From the NCBI GenBank assembly GCA_052145775.1, contig JBKQNY010000091.1, positions 1-61,367 on the forward strand: a DNA stretch of 61,367 bases, given 5' to 3'. Numbering within the stretch: position 1 is the first letter of the stretch; every line of letters begins with the position of its first letter. Made by a program: the position numbers and the translations under genes. Origin of the DNA: CAVYPR01 sp052145775. GTDB taxonomy: Bacteria > Actinomycetota > Acidimicrobiia > Acidimicrobiales > RAAP-2. Shown piece by piece: positions 33,025 to 45,231 of this stretch. The notes under the pieces are model-generated. The model searched no databases. It was not told the DNA's origin and saw nothing but the letters and a program-made list of their open reading frames with translations.

Positions 33025-33891
33025 TCAGGCGGCCCTACGTGTTGCAGCAGCTTCGGTGCCGGGCGAGTGCCGGCGGACGGCGGTCACGACGGTTCGGGCC
33101 GTCTCCTCGAGGAGACCGAGGTCCATCGCCAGCACGAGGGCACGGCCGCACTCCGGCCACCACCCGACCACGCGGGCCGGGGGCGGCGCCGAGGGCCTGC
33201 CGACCACGTCGACGAGGGCACCCAGGGCGAGCTCGACCCGGCTTGCCTGCCCGGGGTGGCCGGACATCATGGTGAGGAGCGTCTGGCGCCCACCAGGCGT
33301 CTCGACCCGCGCGTCGCAGCGGCCCCGCAGCGCAATCCGAGCTCCCGGACAGTCCCACCAACGGTCGGGTGCGCCCACGATCGGCGGCCGTGCCAGTCGA
33401 TGCCACTCGACCGCGACCAAGAGCCTGGTGGCCCACGAGACGGCTTCGGCCTCCACTGCGGCACGGGCCCCCTCGGCGATCTCCGACAGCCACCGGGCGG
33501 GAGAGCCCCGACCCACCACTCCTGCTCGGGCCTCGCCGATCATGGAGGCGACGGTCGCCGTCACCGCCTCGGCCGGGTACCTGGCTCGGCCCTCGAGGCA
33601 GCGGCGCACCGCCGCCAGTCCGATCGACCGCCGGGCGTTCACCGGAGTCCAGGCGAAGCGCTCGAGGTGGTCGGGAAGGCGGTCCTCGCGGGCCAAGCTG
33701 CGCAAGAGGTAGGCGTCCACCCGGAGGTTGGGACAGCCCGTGGGCGAGGCGTCGACCAACGCCGCCTGCAGGCGATGCCGGAGTGCTTCGAGATCGCGGG
33801 CCGTCGGTGGCGCCTCGGGCGGTGCCAGCAGCGCGTCGGTGAGGCAAGCGGCCCTGGGCAGGACGGTCGGGGGCAACGTCGTGGGGATCAC
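33025..33891 (-). CDS. Conserved hypothetical protein next to a PD-(D/E)XK-like gene
   Basis: A 288-aa soluble protein with mostly helical predicted structure. No catalytic signature is obvious. ARIALRGRCDARVETPGGRQTL and RVELALGALVDVVG suggest a small beta-rich core (Gly-Arg-Cys-Asp-x-Arg), reminiscent of the edge of a RecB-like nuclease fold, but I do not recognise a family. It is coupled to the preceding gene (ATGA overlap at 33888-33891) and must function with it. The stop is 64 nt from typA. Confidence 0.6.
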   Translation of the reverse strand: MIPTTLPPTVLPRAACLTDALLAPPEAPPTARDLEALRHRLQAALVDASPTGCPNLRVDAYLLRSLAREDRLPDHLERFAWTPVNARRSIGLAAVRRCLEGRARYPAEAVTATVASMIGEARAGVVGRGSPARWLSEIAEGARAAVEAEAVSWATRLLVAVEWHRLARPPIVGAPDRWWDCPGARIALRGRCDARVETPGGRQTLLTMMSGHPGQASRVELALGALVDVVGRPSAPPPARVVGWWPECGRALVLAMDLGLLEETARTVVTAVRRHSPGTEAAATRRAA

Positions 33892-34772
33892 GCCGCCACG
33901 GCCGGGTGGTCGCGGAGCTGGCGGGCCGCGGCGGCCCCATGGAAGGCCTCGACGGCGCGCCGAGCGGCCGCAGACAGCAAGTCGTCGTCGACATCCTCGA
34001 CGTCGACCTCACCGGTTGCCGTGTAGTACGTGGCAACCCGAAAGGGGGGAGCGCCGGCGCAGATCGTCTCCAGGAGGCCGAGGAAGTGGCGGTCCTCGGT
34101 GTGGTCGGCTCTGCGCTCACCGGTTCGCACGTCCACGAGGCACACTGAGGCCCGATCGAGCGCCGGGGCGCCGAGCACGAGGTCGATGATGCCGGAGAGG
34201 ACGATCCGGCCGCCGGCGACGGGAACGGTCCTGCGCTCGGCGGTCCTCGGTAGCCACGCGGGGGCGACCGCCGGCCAGGTGGAGACCAACACCTCGGCGT
34301 GGTCGACGATCTGTTCCAGGAGTGCCGCACGGTCGGCGGACGGGAGGCGAACGAGGAACTCGGCGACGCGGTCGGTGCGCCCGCCCGCCCCGATGGCCGA
34401 CAGCGCGTCCGCCACCGGGTTGTCAATGCGACCGGTCGTCACCAGCTGCCGGAACAGGGCGCTCACGAGCACGGCACGGGCCAGCGGGGCCGTCACGCCG
34501 GAGTCGGTGGCTTCGCGCTCATTCGGCGACAGCGCCCAGCGGTCGACCATGATCGGTTCTCCCCCGGGTCCCGCGGTGCGCAGGGCATCGACCGCTCCGT
34601 CCTCCAACCACTCGCGCAATCCCCCGGCCAGGCCCGGGTCGACCACCGGCCTTCGGTCGGCGTCGCCGCGGAGCCGGTCCAGCAGTTCGACCGGGGCACT
34701 CGCCGCCGCCACCAGGCGGGGTCGTCCTCGCCGGAGTCCTTCCGTCGACGGGGGTCGTGAGGATCCGGGCAC
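33888..34772 (-). CDS. PD-(D/E)XK (RecB-like) nuclease-family protein, possibly degenerate
   Basis: A 294-aa protein. After a mixed N-terminal half, GRIVLSGIIDLVLGA and SVCLVDVRTGERRADHTEDRHF ... GLLETI, then RVATYYTATGEVDVEDV reproduce the RecB-type nuclease pattern, where D ... D-x-K normally supplies the metal site. Here the expected lysine of DVKTG is arginine (DVRTG), which may impair or alter catalysis. The GTG start is 6 nt after a CACACT box, and the gene overlaps the following one by 4 nt. Whether it is active is open. Confidence 0.6.
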   Translation of the reverse strand: MPGSSRPPSTEGLRRGRPRLVAAASAPVELLDRLRGDADRRPVVDPGLAGGLREWLEDGAVDALRTAGPGGEPIMVDRWALSPNEREATDSGVTAPLARAVLVSALFRQLVTTGRIDNPVADALSAIGAGGRTDRVAEFLVRLPSADRAALLEQIVDHAEVLVSTWPAVAPAWLPRTAERRTVPVAGGRIVLSGIIDLVLGAPALDRASVCLVDVRTGERRADHTEDRHFLGLLETICAGAPPFRVATYYTATGEVDVEDVDDDLLSAAARRAVEAFHGAAAARQLRDHPAVAA

Positions 34773-34778
34773 ATCGGG

Positions 34779-34784
34779 AGTGTG
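34779..34784 (-). promoter_or_regulatory. Putative -10 box of the nuclease-like gene
   Basis: Minus-strand CACACT, six bases (CCCGAT), then the GTG at 34772. It is a first-base variant of the TANNNT pattern. Confidence 0.33.
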
Positions 34785-34815
34785 GCACGAGGATGTATCA
34801 CCGCCAGCGGTGCTT

Positions 34816-34821
34816 TAGCCT
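34816..34821 (+). promoter_or_regulatory. Putative -10 box of the small membrane protein/patatin pair
   Basis: TAGCCT ends 8 nt before the ATG at 34830 and probably drives the two overlapping genes. Confidence 0.42.
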
Positions 34822-34829
34822 TGCCGACG

Positions 34830-35078
34830 ATGTTGTCCACGCCCCTCGTCGCCGGGACGGCCGCGGTCCAGGTCGGTGCCGACGTTGCCTTCTTCACCGT
34901 CTTCGGGCTGTTCGTGGCGGCCTTCTTGGTCCTGTCGGTGATCACCGTGCGCTGGGCACTTCGCCGCGACCGGAGCGGCCGGGACGAGTGGCTGGAGCGC
35001 CGGCAGGTGGTGCCCCCGACAAGGAACGGACTCGGGTCGGCGGAGTCGAGGGGTAAGACGCCGGGAGCGCCACGTTGA
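34830..35078 (+). CDS. Small single-pass membrane protein
   Basis: An 82-residue protein with one helix at about residues 18-40 (FFTVFGLFVAAFLVLSVITV), then a basic cytoplasmic tail (RWALRRDRSGRDEWLERRQ). No family is recognised. It overlaps the patatin gene start by 4 nt (TTGA), implying coupled translation and a related function, perhaps a membrane tether for the lipase (inference). Confidence 0.65.
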   Translation: MLSTPLVAGTAAVQVGADVAFFTVFGLFVAAFLVLSVITVRWALRRDRSGRDEWLERRQVVPPTRNGLGSAESRGKTPGAPR

Positions 35079-35983
35079 ACGGCACACCGTCGGTCCCGGA
35101 CCGGGACAACGGATGGCGGGCCCGCCTCAACCACTGGCGGCATCACCGACCCGACGGTTGGACCGCCTTCGTGCTCAGCGGCGGTGGCAGTCGTGGTGCG
35201 GCCCAGGTGGGCATGTTGGCGGAGCTGGTCGACCGCGGCATCCGGGCCGACCGCGTCTACGGCGCCTCGGTGGGCGCGATCAACGGCTCCGCGTACTGCG
35301 GGGACCCCACGCCCGCGGGGATGAAGAAGCTGGAGGACACCTGGTTGAACCTGACGGGGGAGCTCGTCTTCCCCCGGGGAAGGGCGCACGGCCCGTGGAC
35401 CTTCGTCCAGCATCGCCCGTCGGTGCACAGCAACAGCGGCCTGCGCCGGATCGTGGCCGACGGGATCGCCTTCGACCGGCTCGAGGAGGCGCATATCCCC
35501 CTGGAGGTGGTCGCCGCATCGCTCAACGATGGCCAGGAGAGGTGGCTGGACCGGGGGCCGGCGGTCGAAGCGGTGCTGGCCTCCGCGGCCATCCCGTCCC
35601 TCCTCCCGCCGGTCTCCATTGACGGCGAGACACTGATCGACGGGGGCGTGGTGAACAACGTGCCGATCATGCGGCCGATCGCCGCCGGGGCGACCCGCCT
35701 GTACGTGCTGCTCTGCGGGCCGGTGCACTACACCCCGCCGGTGCCCGAACGGCCGCTGGAAGCGATGCTGAACGCGCTGTTCCTGGCGGTGCACTCGCGC
35801 CTTACCCGGGAGTTGCCGCTGGTCCCACCGGGCGTCGAGGTGGTCATGTTCAGCATCGGTGAACCCCGGATCGCCGACTACCGGGACTTCTCGGGCTCCT
35901 CCGAGCTCATCGCCCTGGGCCGGTCCGCCGTGGCTCGGGTGCTCGACCGCGCCGACCTGCCGGTGGGCCCGACCGCGGGGTAG
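35075..35983 (+). CDS. Patatin-like phospholipase
   Basis: Ser-Asp dyad lipid hydrolase of 302 aa. The oxyanion loop is SGGGSRGAAQVG (Gly36-41 region), the nucleophile elbow is GASVGA (Ser65), and the catalytic Asp189 lies in LIDGGVVNNVP. Bacterial members act on phospholipids or acyl esters, often at the membrane. The TTG start overlaps the stop of the small membrane gene. No signal peptide is visible, so it is probably cytoplasmic or membrane-associated. Confidence 0.92.
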   Translation: MNGTPSVPDRDNGWRARLNHWRHHRPDGWTAFVLSGGGSRGAAQVGMLAELVDRGIRADRVYGASVGAINGSAYCGDPTPAGMKKLEDTWLNLTGELVFPRGRAHGPWTFVQHRPSVHSNSGLRRIVADGIAFDRLEEAHIPLEVVAASLNDGQERWLDRGPAVEAVLASAAIPSLLPPVSIDGETLIDGGVVNNVPIMRPIAAGATRLYVLLCGPVHYTPPVPERPLEAMLNALFLAVHSRLTRELPLVPPGVEVVMFSIGEPRIADYRDFSGSSELIALGRSAVARVLDRADLPVGPTAG

Positions 35984-36028
35984 GCGCCGCCCGGCGGCCC
36001 CGCCGGCGCGGCTGTCACCGCCGCCTGG

Positions 36029-36034
36029 TGGAAT
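36029..36034 (+). promoter_or_regulatory. Weak putative -10 box of lhr
   Basis: TGGAAT, six Gs, then the GTG at 36041. The spacing fits but the second base is G. Confidence 0.25.
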
Positions 36035-36040
36035 GGGGGG

Positions 36041-40396
<4,356 letters not shown>

Positions 40397-40400
40397 GTCG

Positions 40401-41222
40401 GTGACCGCCGGCGCCCGACCGGGGGCGGACGCCCGGCGGATCGACCTGAACGCCGACGTCGGCGAGACACCCGAACCGGGACCGGGCGGTGACCCTGCGG
40501 GCTCGGACGCGGCCGCCCGGCTGCTCGCCCTGGTCACCACGGCCCATGTGGCCTGCGGGTTCCACGCCGGCGGCCCGACCGTCATGCGACGGACGGTGGC
40601 GGCCGCCGTGGCCAACGGGGTGGCGGTGGGCGCCCATCCCTCCTACGACGACCCCGAGGGGTTCGGCCGCCGGCCGGTGGACCGCTCTGCGGGGCTGGTG
40701 GCCGACGACGTCGCCCGGCAGCTGGACGCCCTGGGGACCGTGACCCGGGAGTCGGGGACCGCCATCCGTTCGGTGAAGCCCCACGGCGCCCTCTACCACC
40801 GCATCGCCTCCGACGAGGACTGCGCCGTGGCGGTGGCCGACGTCGTGCGGGAGTGGGGGGCCGAGGTCGTGCTGGTCCTCCCGGCCCGCGCCCCGGCCCG
40901 CGCCGCGGTCGAGGCGCGCGGTGTGGCCGTCGTCGCCGAGGCGTTTTGCGACCGCGCCTATCTGCCCGACGGCTCGCTGGCGCCGCGATCGGCGCCGGGA
41001 TCGCTCGTGCTCGACCCCGCGGAGGTGGCGCGCCGGGCGGTGTCGCTGGCGACGGGCGAGGGGGTGAGGGCGGTGGACGGCAGCCGGCTCGCGCTCGACT
41101 GCGACACGCTCTGCATCCACGGCGACACCCCGGGCGCGCCGTCGCTCGGCGCCGCGGTGCGCCGTGCCCTGTCGGCGGCGGGGGTGGCCCTCGCCCCGTG
41201 CGCCGGCCCGGTGCCCGGTTGA
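40401..41222 (+). CDS. pxpA: 5-oxoprolinase subunit A (LamB/YcsF family)
   Basis: Part of the ATP-dependent 5-oxoproline (pyroglutamate) hydrolase that turns oxoproline into glutamate. The 273-aa protein shows IDLNADVGE, HVACGFHAGGP, AVGAHPSYDDPEGFGRR, KPHGALYH and CIHGDTPGA, all family hallmarks. The GTG start follows lhr by 4 nt, and the stop overlaps the TTG start of pxpBC. In CGFHAGGP the usual Asp is Gly, a minor deviation. Confidence 0.93.
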   Translation: MTAGARPGADARRIDLNADVGETPEPGPGGDPAGSDAAARLLALVTTAHVACGFHAGGPTVMRRTVAAAVANGVAVGAHPSYDDPEGFGRRPVDRSAGLVADDVARQLDALGTVTRESGTAIRSVKPHGALYHRIASDEDCAVAVADVVREWGAEVVLVLPARAPARAAVEARGVAVVAEAFCDRAYLPDGSLAPRSAPGSLVLDPAEVARRAVSLATGEGVRAVDGSRLALDCDTLCIHGDTPGAPSLGAAVRRALSAAGVALAPCAGPVPG

Positions 41223-42904
41223 GCGCGGCATCGGCCCGCGGGGCCGTGGCGGTCGGCGACGCCGGCCTGCTGGTGGCCGTGCGCGGGCCAGTCGAGGCCA
41301 GAGCGCTGGCCGCGGCGGTGTCGCGAGCCCGCTGGCCGGGGGTTCTCGACGCGGTGGGCGGGCTGCGCTCGGTGCTCGTCGTGGTCACCCCGGGCGAGGC
41401 GGACCCAAAAGAACTGGCCGAGCGTGTGGAGCGGCTCGAATCGGCCGCCGGCGCCGGCGCCGGCGCTGGGTCCCGGCCCCGCACCCACCGGCTGCCCGTG
41501 GCGCTCGACGGGCCCGACCGCGACGAGGTCTGCCGCCGGGCGGGACTGACCCCCGCCGGGTTGGCCGACCTCCTGGCGGCGTCGGTGCTGGAGGTGGCCA
41601 TGCTCGGCTTCTCGCCCGGCTTCGCCTACCTCACCGGTCTGCCCAGGGAGCTCTCGGAGCTGCCGCGGCGGCCGGCGCCCCGACCCTCGGTCCCGGCCGG
41701 GTCGGTGGCCTTGGCCGGGGGGTTCGCCGCCGTCTACCCGCAGTCCACGCCGGGGGGGTGGCAGGTGGTCGGCCGCACGCCGTCGCGCCTGTTCGACCCG
41801 CGCACCCCCCCCTACGCCCTGCTCCGACCCGGGGACTCGGTCCGCCTCGACCCCCTCGCCGATGATCGAGTGGGTCCGGCGTCCGCCCCCGGCGGCTCGG
41901 ACCGGGCGCTGCGCCGCGCGCTGGCGACGCCGCCGGGCAGCCCGGCGGTGCTGTGCGTGGAGGAGGCGGGACTGCTCACGACCGTCCAGGACGGTGGGCG
42001 GCCCGCCCTGGCCCACCTCGGCGTCCCCGGAGCGGGCCCGGCCGACCCGCTGGCCCACGCGCTGGCCAACCGCCTGGTGGGCAACCCATGGGCCGCCCCC
42101 GCCCTCGAGGTGACCGCCCGGGGGCCCGTCCTGTGCTGCACCGCGCCGGTCTACGTGGCAGTGGTCGGGGCCGACCCCGAGGTGACCGTCGACGGGCGGG
42201 AGGTCGGTGCCGGTCACGTGGTGCCGCTGGCGGCCGGGCAGCGGCTGGCCGTCGGCGCGGTCCGGTCCGGGTTGCGCTGCACGGTGGCGGTGGCCGGGGG
42301 CCTGGCCGTCCCCGGGGTGCTCGGGAGCTGCTCGACCGATCTGCTCTGTGGTCTTGGGCCCGGACCCCTCGTCGCCGGTGACGTGCTGGGGTCGGGGGGA
42401 GCGCCGGGCCCCATGGGCGACCACCTGGGCCCGTGGGCGCCCGGAGGTCCGGCGCGGCCGCCGGGCACGCGGGTACTGCGCGTCCTTCCCGGGCCGCACG
42501 GCCGCTGGTTCGCCGACGGCGCCTTCGAGCGCCTCTCCAGCGCCCGCTTCGTGGTCGAGGCGGCCAGCGACCGCGTCGGCGTCCGCCTGGCCCCCGCCGA
42601 CGGCGGAGCGGGCATCGTCCGGCGGCCGGGAGAGCTCGACTCCCAGGGGATGGTCACCGGTGCGGTCCAGGTGCCCCCCGGCGGGCGGCCGGTCGTCCTG
42701 GGGCCCGATCACGCCACCGTGGGCGGCTACCCGGTGGTGGCGGTGGTGGCCGGCTGCGACCGCTGGCTCCTCGGTCAGTGCCGGCCGGGCGACGAGGTCG
42801 AGCTGGCCCCGGTCGGCCCCGAGGAGGCGGCCACGGCCCTTCGCGCCCTGCGCCGGGCGGCGGCGGGCGCGGTGGTCGGTCGCTACCCGTCGGTCCCGGG
42901 TTGA
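41219..42904 (+). CDS. pxpBC: 5-oxoprolinase subunits B and C, fused (KipI-KipA type)
   Basis: A 561-aa fusion. Residues about 5-215 are PxpB/KipI-like (allophanate hydrolase subunit 1): LEVAMLGFSPGFAYLTGLP, then GGWQVVGRTPSRLFDP. From about 245, PxpC/KipA-like (subunit 2) starts with CVEEAGLLTTVQDGGRPALA and ends with GPDHATVGGYPVVA. Separate genes are the rule in E. coli and Bacillus; the fusion ensures stoichiometry with PxpA. The TTG at 41219 (TTGA overlap) is the chosen start; a GTG nine codons later is possible. Confidence 0.92.
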   Translation: MSAASARGAVAVGDAGLLVAVRGPVEARALAAAVSRARWPGVLDAVGGLRSVLVVVTPGEADPKELAERVERLESAAGAGAGAGSRPRTHRLPVALDGPDRDEVCRRAGLTPAGLADLLAASVLEVAMLGFSPGFAYLTGLPRELSELPRRPAPRPSVPAGSVALAGGFAAVYPQSTPGGWQVVGRTPSRLFDPRTPPYALLRPGDSVRLDPLADDRVGPASAPGGSDRALRRALATPPGSPAVLCVEEAGLLTTVQDGGRPALAHLGVPGAGPADPLAHALANRLVGNPWAAPALEVTARGPVLCCTAPVYVAVVGADPEVTVDGREVGAGHVVPLAAGQRLAVGAVRSGLRCTVAVAGGLAVPGVLGSCSTDLLCGLGPGPLVAGDVLGSGGAPGPMGDHLGPWAPGGPARPPGTRVLRVLPGPHGRWFADGAFERLSSARFVVEAASDRVGVRLAPADGGAGIVRRPGELDSQGMVTGAVQVPPGGRPVVLGPDHATVGGYPVVAVVAGCDRWLLGQCRPGDEVELAPVGPEEAATALRALRRAAAGAVVGRYPSVPG

Positions 42905-43410
42905 GCCGCCGACACCGGCCCGCGACGCCGTGAGAGGTCGCCGCAGTCCTCGCAGACGGACTCCGGCACCAGGCCGGCCCGCATGAGAAAGGCGAAGATG
43001 CGGCACCCCAGGCAGAGGCCGAACGCCGCTTCGAGGAACGCCGCCACGGCCAGCAGGCCCACCAGGAACGCCGCCGGCTCCCAGCCGCCGATGGCCCAGG
43101 CGACCACGGCCAGGGTGGTGAGCGCCGCCCCGATCCCCTGGGCGAACCGTTTGGGCGGTCCGGGGGTCGGGCGTGACGGGAGGTGGAGGACCGGCACGAC
43201 GACCCGGGTGGCGAGCTGGCCGAGGGGGCTGAGGGTCGGTCCGGTGAGCACCCGGGCCCAGAAGCCGTAGGTGAGGGGCACCAGCATCCAGGGCAGTCCC
43301 AGGGCGAGGGCCAGGACCGCCATGACCACGACGCCGCCGGCCACCGTGCGGGCCGCCGACTCGTTGACCGGGTCGGGGAAGCTGAACAGTGAGGCCGTGC
43401 GGACCTTCAT
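42883..43410 (-). CDS. DUF4395 family membrane protein
   Basis: A 175-aa protein with about four helices. The family opening FSFPDPVNESAARTVAGGVV is present and a CxxC pair occurs twice near the end (FGLCLGCRIF, CEDC), suggesting a membrane redox or metal role. DUF4395 genes often sit near thioredoxin-like or sulfurtransferase genes; here the neighbours are oxoprolinase and TSUP genes. It converges on pxpBC with a 22-nt overlap. The ATG at 43410 lies 6 nt after TAAGCT. Confidence 0.85.
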   Translation of the reverse strand: MKVRTASLFSFPDPVNESAARTVAGGVVVMAVLALALGLPWMLVPLTYGFWARVLTGPTLSPLGQLATRVVVPVLHLPSRPTPGPPKRFAQGIGAALTTLAVVAWAIGGWEPAAFLVGLLAVAAFLEAAFGLCLGCRIFAFLMRAGLVPESVCEDCGDLSRRRGPVSAAQPGTDG

Positions 43411-43416
43411 GCGCAA

Positions 43417-43422
43417 AGCTTA
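43417..43422 (-). promoter_or_regulatory. Putative -10 box of the leaderless DUF4395 gene
   Basis: Minus-strand TAAGCT, six bases (TTGCGC), then the ATG. Identical hexamer and spacing to hemQ. Confidence 0.5.
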
Positions 43423-43466
43423 TCGTCTTGGTCTGGTATTGCCCCCGGCCGACCGTGCCCCGGGGG

Positions 43467-44255
43467 TCACCCGACGGCGAGCTTGACCGCGGTGGCCACG
43501 CCGATGGCCACCACCACCACCCGCAGGGCCGGCGCCGGCAGGCGGCGGGCCATGTGGGCGCCGGCCCAGCCGCCCACCAGGCTCCCCAGGGCCAGCGCCG
43601 CCACCGCGCCCCAGGCCAGCTCGGCCCGGGCCACGAAGATTACGGCGGCCACCCCGTTCACCAGGACCGAGAGGACCGTGCGCAGTCCGCTGGTGCGGGC
43701 CAGCGTGTCGGGGAGGGCCAGGCCCAGGACCGCCAGAAGCATGATCCCCATGGCGGCCCCGAAGTAGCCGCCGTAGACGGAGGCGAGGAACGTCCCGGCG
43801 AACAACAGGATCCGGCGGGTGGGGTGGTCGTGGGTGCCGGTCCCGAACCGCCGCAGAAGCAGCGGCTGGACGGCGAAGAGGGCGGCGGCGAACAGCACCA
43901 GCCACGGCGCCAGTCGGGCGAACTCCGCCGAGGGGGTGGTGAGCAGCAGCGCCGCGCCGACGATGGCCCCGGCCCCGGCCGCCGGAGCCAGCACTCTCAC
44001 CCTCGAGCGCTGGTCGGAGATCTCCCCCCGGAACCCGGCCACACCGCCGAGGTAGCCCGGCCAGATTCCCACCGTGGTGGTGACGTTGGCGGTGAGTGCC
44101 GGGTAGCCCATGGCGAGCAGGGTCGGGAAGGCGATGAGGGTCCCCCCGCCGGCCACGCCGTTGAAGACGCCGGCCGCCGCCCCGGCCAGCACCAGCAGGA
44201 CATCGCGCCCGGCGGTGAGCGGGGGGACGGCCGCACTCAGCGCCGGGCCGGTCAT
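43467..44255 (-). CDS. TSUP/TauE-SafE sulfite exporter family permease
   Basis: A 262-aa membrane protein with about eight helices. The repeat motifs GVFNGVAGGGTLIAFPTLLAMG and YGGYFGAAMGIMLLAVLGLA, the two halves of the TSUP fold, are seen in shorter pieces. Family members move sulfite, sulfoacetate or other anions. The ATG at 44255 is preceded by TACAGT at 6 nt. The next gene in the same direction, DUF4395, has its own promoter-like box. Confidence 0.87.
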   Translation of the reverse strand: MTGPALSAAVPPLTAGRDVLLVLAGAAAGVFNGVAGGGTLIAFPTLLAMGYPALTANVTTTVGIWPGYLGGVAGFRGEISDQRSRVRVLAPAAGAGAIVGAALLLTTPSAEFARLAPWLVLFAAALFAVQPLLLRRFGTGTHDHPTRRILLFAGTFLASVYGGYFGAAMGIMLLAVLGLALPDTLARTSGLRTVLSVLVNGVAAVIFVARAELAWGAVAALALGSLVGGWAGAHMARRLPAPALRVVVVAIGVATAVKLAVG

Positions 44256-44261
44256 CTGGAG

Positions 44262-44267
44262 ACTGTA
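44262..44267 (-). promoter_or_regulatory. Putative -10 box of the leaderless TSUP gene
   Basis: Minus-strand TACAGT, six bases (CTCCAG), then the ATG at 44255. Confidence 0.5.
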
Positions 44268-44300
44268 GGCACCCTCGGACGGTCCGCACGCGCCGGCGCG

Positions 44301-44786
44301 TCAGGACGGCGCCAGGCGCCTCTCCATGGCCTCGATGGTCCTGGTGGGGTCCCCGGCGACCGGTTCGGACTCGACCGTCGGTTGCAATCCGCACCGCAGG
44401 CAGGTGGCACGGGCGCCGGCGTTGCGGGCGTCGACGCCGAGGCGGAGCCGGCCGCGCCCTCGTCCCGTGCCCATGCGGCGATGCGGTCGAGCAGGGCCCG
44501 GGCCGTCCCCTCCCCTCGGCGGGCGGGGCGACCCACATGCCGATGACCTCGCGCACCAGGGCACGGCCGCGCACGGGGTAACCCCCGGCCATCCCCGCCA
44601 CCTCTTCGTCGTCGGTGGCGACGAACCACTGGCACGCCGAAGTGAACCGCCGCCAGTCGGACTCGTCGTAGGCCGACTGGCGGCCGTGGGTCGAGGTGAA
44701 GGCCTCCGGCGCGTCGAGCAGGGCACGCAGGCGGGGCCCCGGACGACCCCCCAGTCCCCGGGCGCGACGGCGCGGATCTCGATCAC
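44301..44786 (-). pseudogene. GNAT acetyltransferase broken by about three frameshifts
   Basis: No single frame is complete, but joined pieces give a GNAT protein. They are VIEIRAVAPGDWGVVRG in one frame, then LRALLDAPEAFTSTHG, SDWRRFTSACQWFVATDD and REVIGMWVAPP in a second, GEGTARALLDRIAAWARDEG in a third, and LRLGVDARNAGARA with the C-terminal LRCGLQPTVESEPVAGDP in the first again. The breaks fall in G/C runs (near 44735, 44515 and 44450). Either the gene is decaying or the sequence has homopolymer errors. A GTG at 44786 would be the start. Confidence 0.7.
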
Positions 44787-44812
44787 GGGATTACGCGGCG
44801 GGGACCATGCCG

Positions 44813-44818
44813 TAGGGT
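44813..44818 (+). promoter_or_regulatory. Candidate -10 box upstream of the EthD gene
   Basis: TAGGGT lies 6 nt before a GTG at 44825 that opens only a nine-codon frame ending at 44854. The EthD start is at 44866, so this would give a leader of about 40 nt. Confidence 0.3.
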
Positions 44819-44865
44819 ACGCGGGTGCGCCGTCGCGGCCCGAAGGCGGGATAGGGACACCGGCG

Positions 44866-45231
44866 GTGGTCCGCCTCACCTGCCTCCTGCGGCGCAAGCC
44901 GGGACTCTCCCCGGCCGAATTCCACGAGCACTGGCGCGAGGTGCACGGACCGCTCGTGGCGGCCACCCGCAGCGGCAGCCACGTCCTGCGCTACGAGCAG
45001 CACCCCCGACCGCTCGACGACTACGGCGGCGGCGACGACCCCGGCTACGACGGGGTGACCGTCCAGTGGTTCGCCTCGATGGACGAGTACCGGGCGCACA
45101 TGTCCGAGCCGGACTTCGCCCTGGTGTGGGACGACATCGGCAACTTCCTCGACACCGACCGGCTCGAGTTCGTGGTCACCGAGGACCCGCGCCTGGTCAT
45201 GGGCGCCGAGGGGCCGTCACCGTTCGCCTGA
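44866..45231 (+). CDS. EthD-domain protein
   Basis: A 121-aa ferredoxin-like (dimeric alpha/beta barrel) protein. The EthD signature CLLRRKPGLSPAEFHEHW followed by EVHGPLVAA is at the N-terminus, and VQWFASMDEYRAHM and TEDPRLVMGAEG near the end. EthD proteins were found with ether-degrading P450s, and many act as small hydratases or cyclases; the exact role is unknown. A GTG at 44866 is chosen since upstream sequence lacks conservation. Its end overlaps the convergent CHAD gene by 15 nt. Confidence 0.82.
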   Translation: MVRLTCLLRRKPGLSPAEFHEHWREVHGPLVAATRSGSHVLRYEQHPRPLDDYGGGDDPGYDGVTVQWFASMDEYRAHMSEPDFALVWDDIGNFLDTDRLEFVVTEDPRLVMGAEGPSPFA

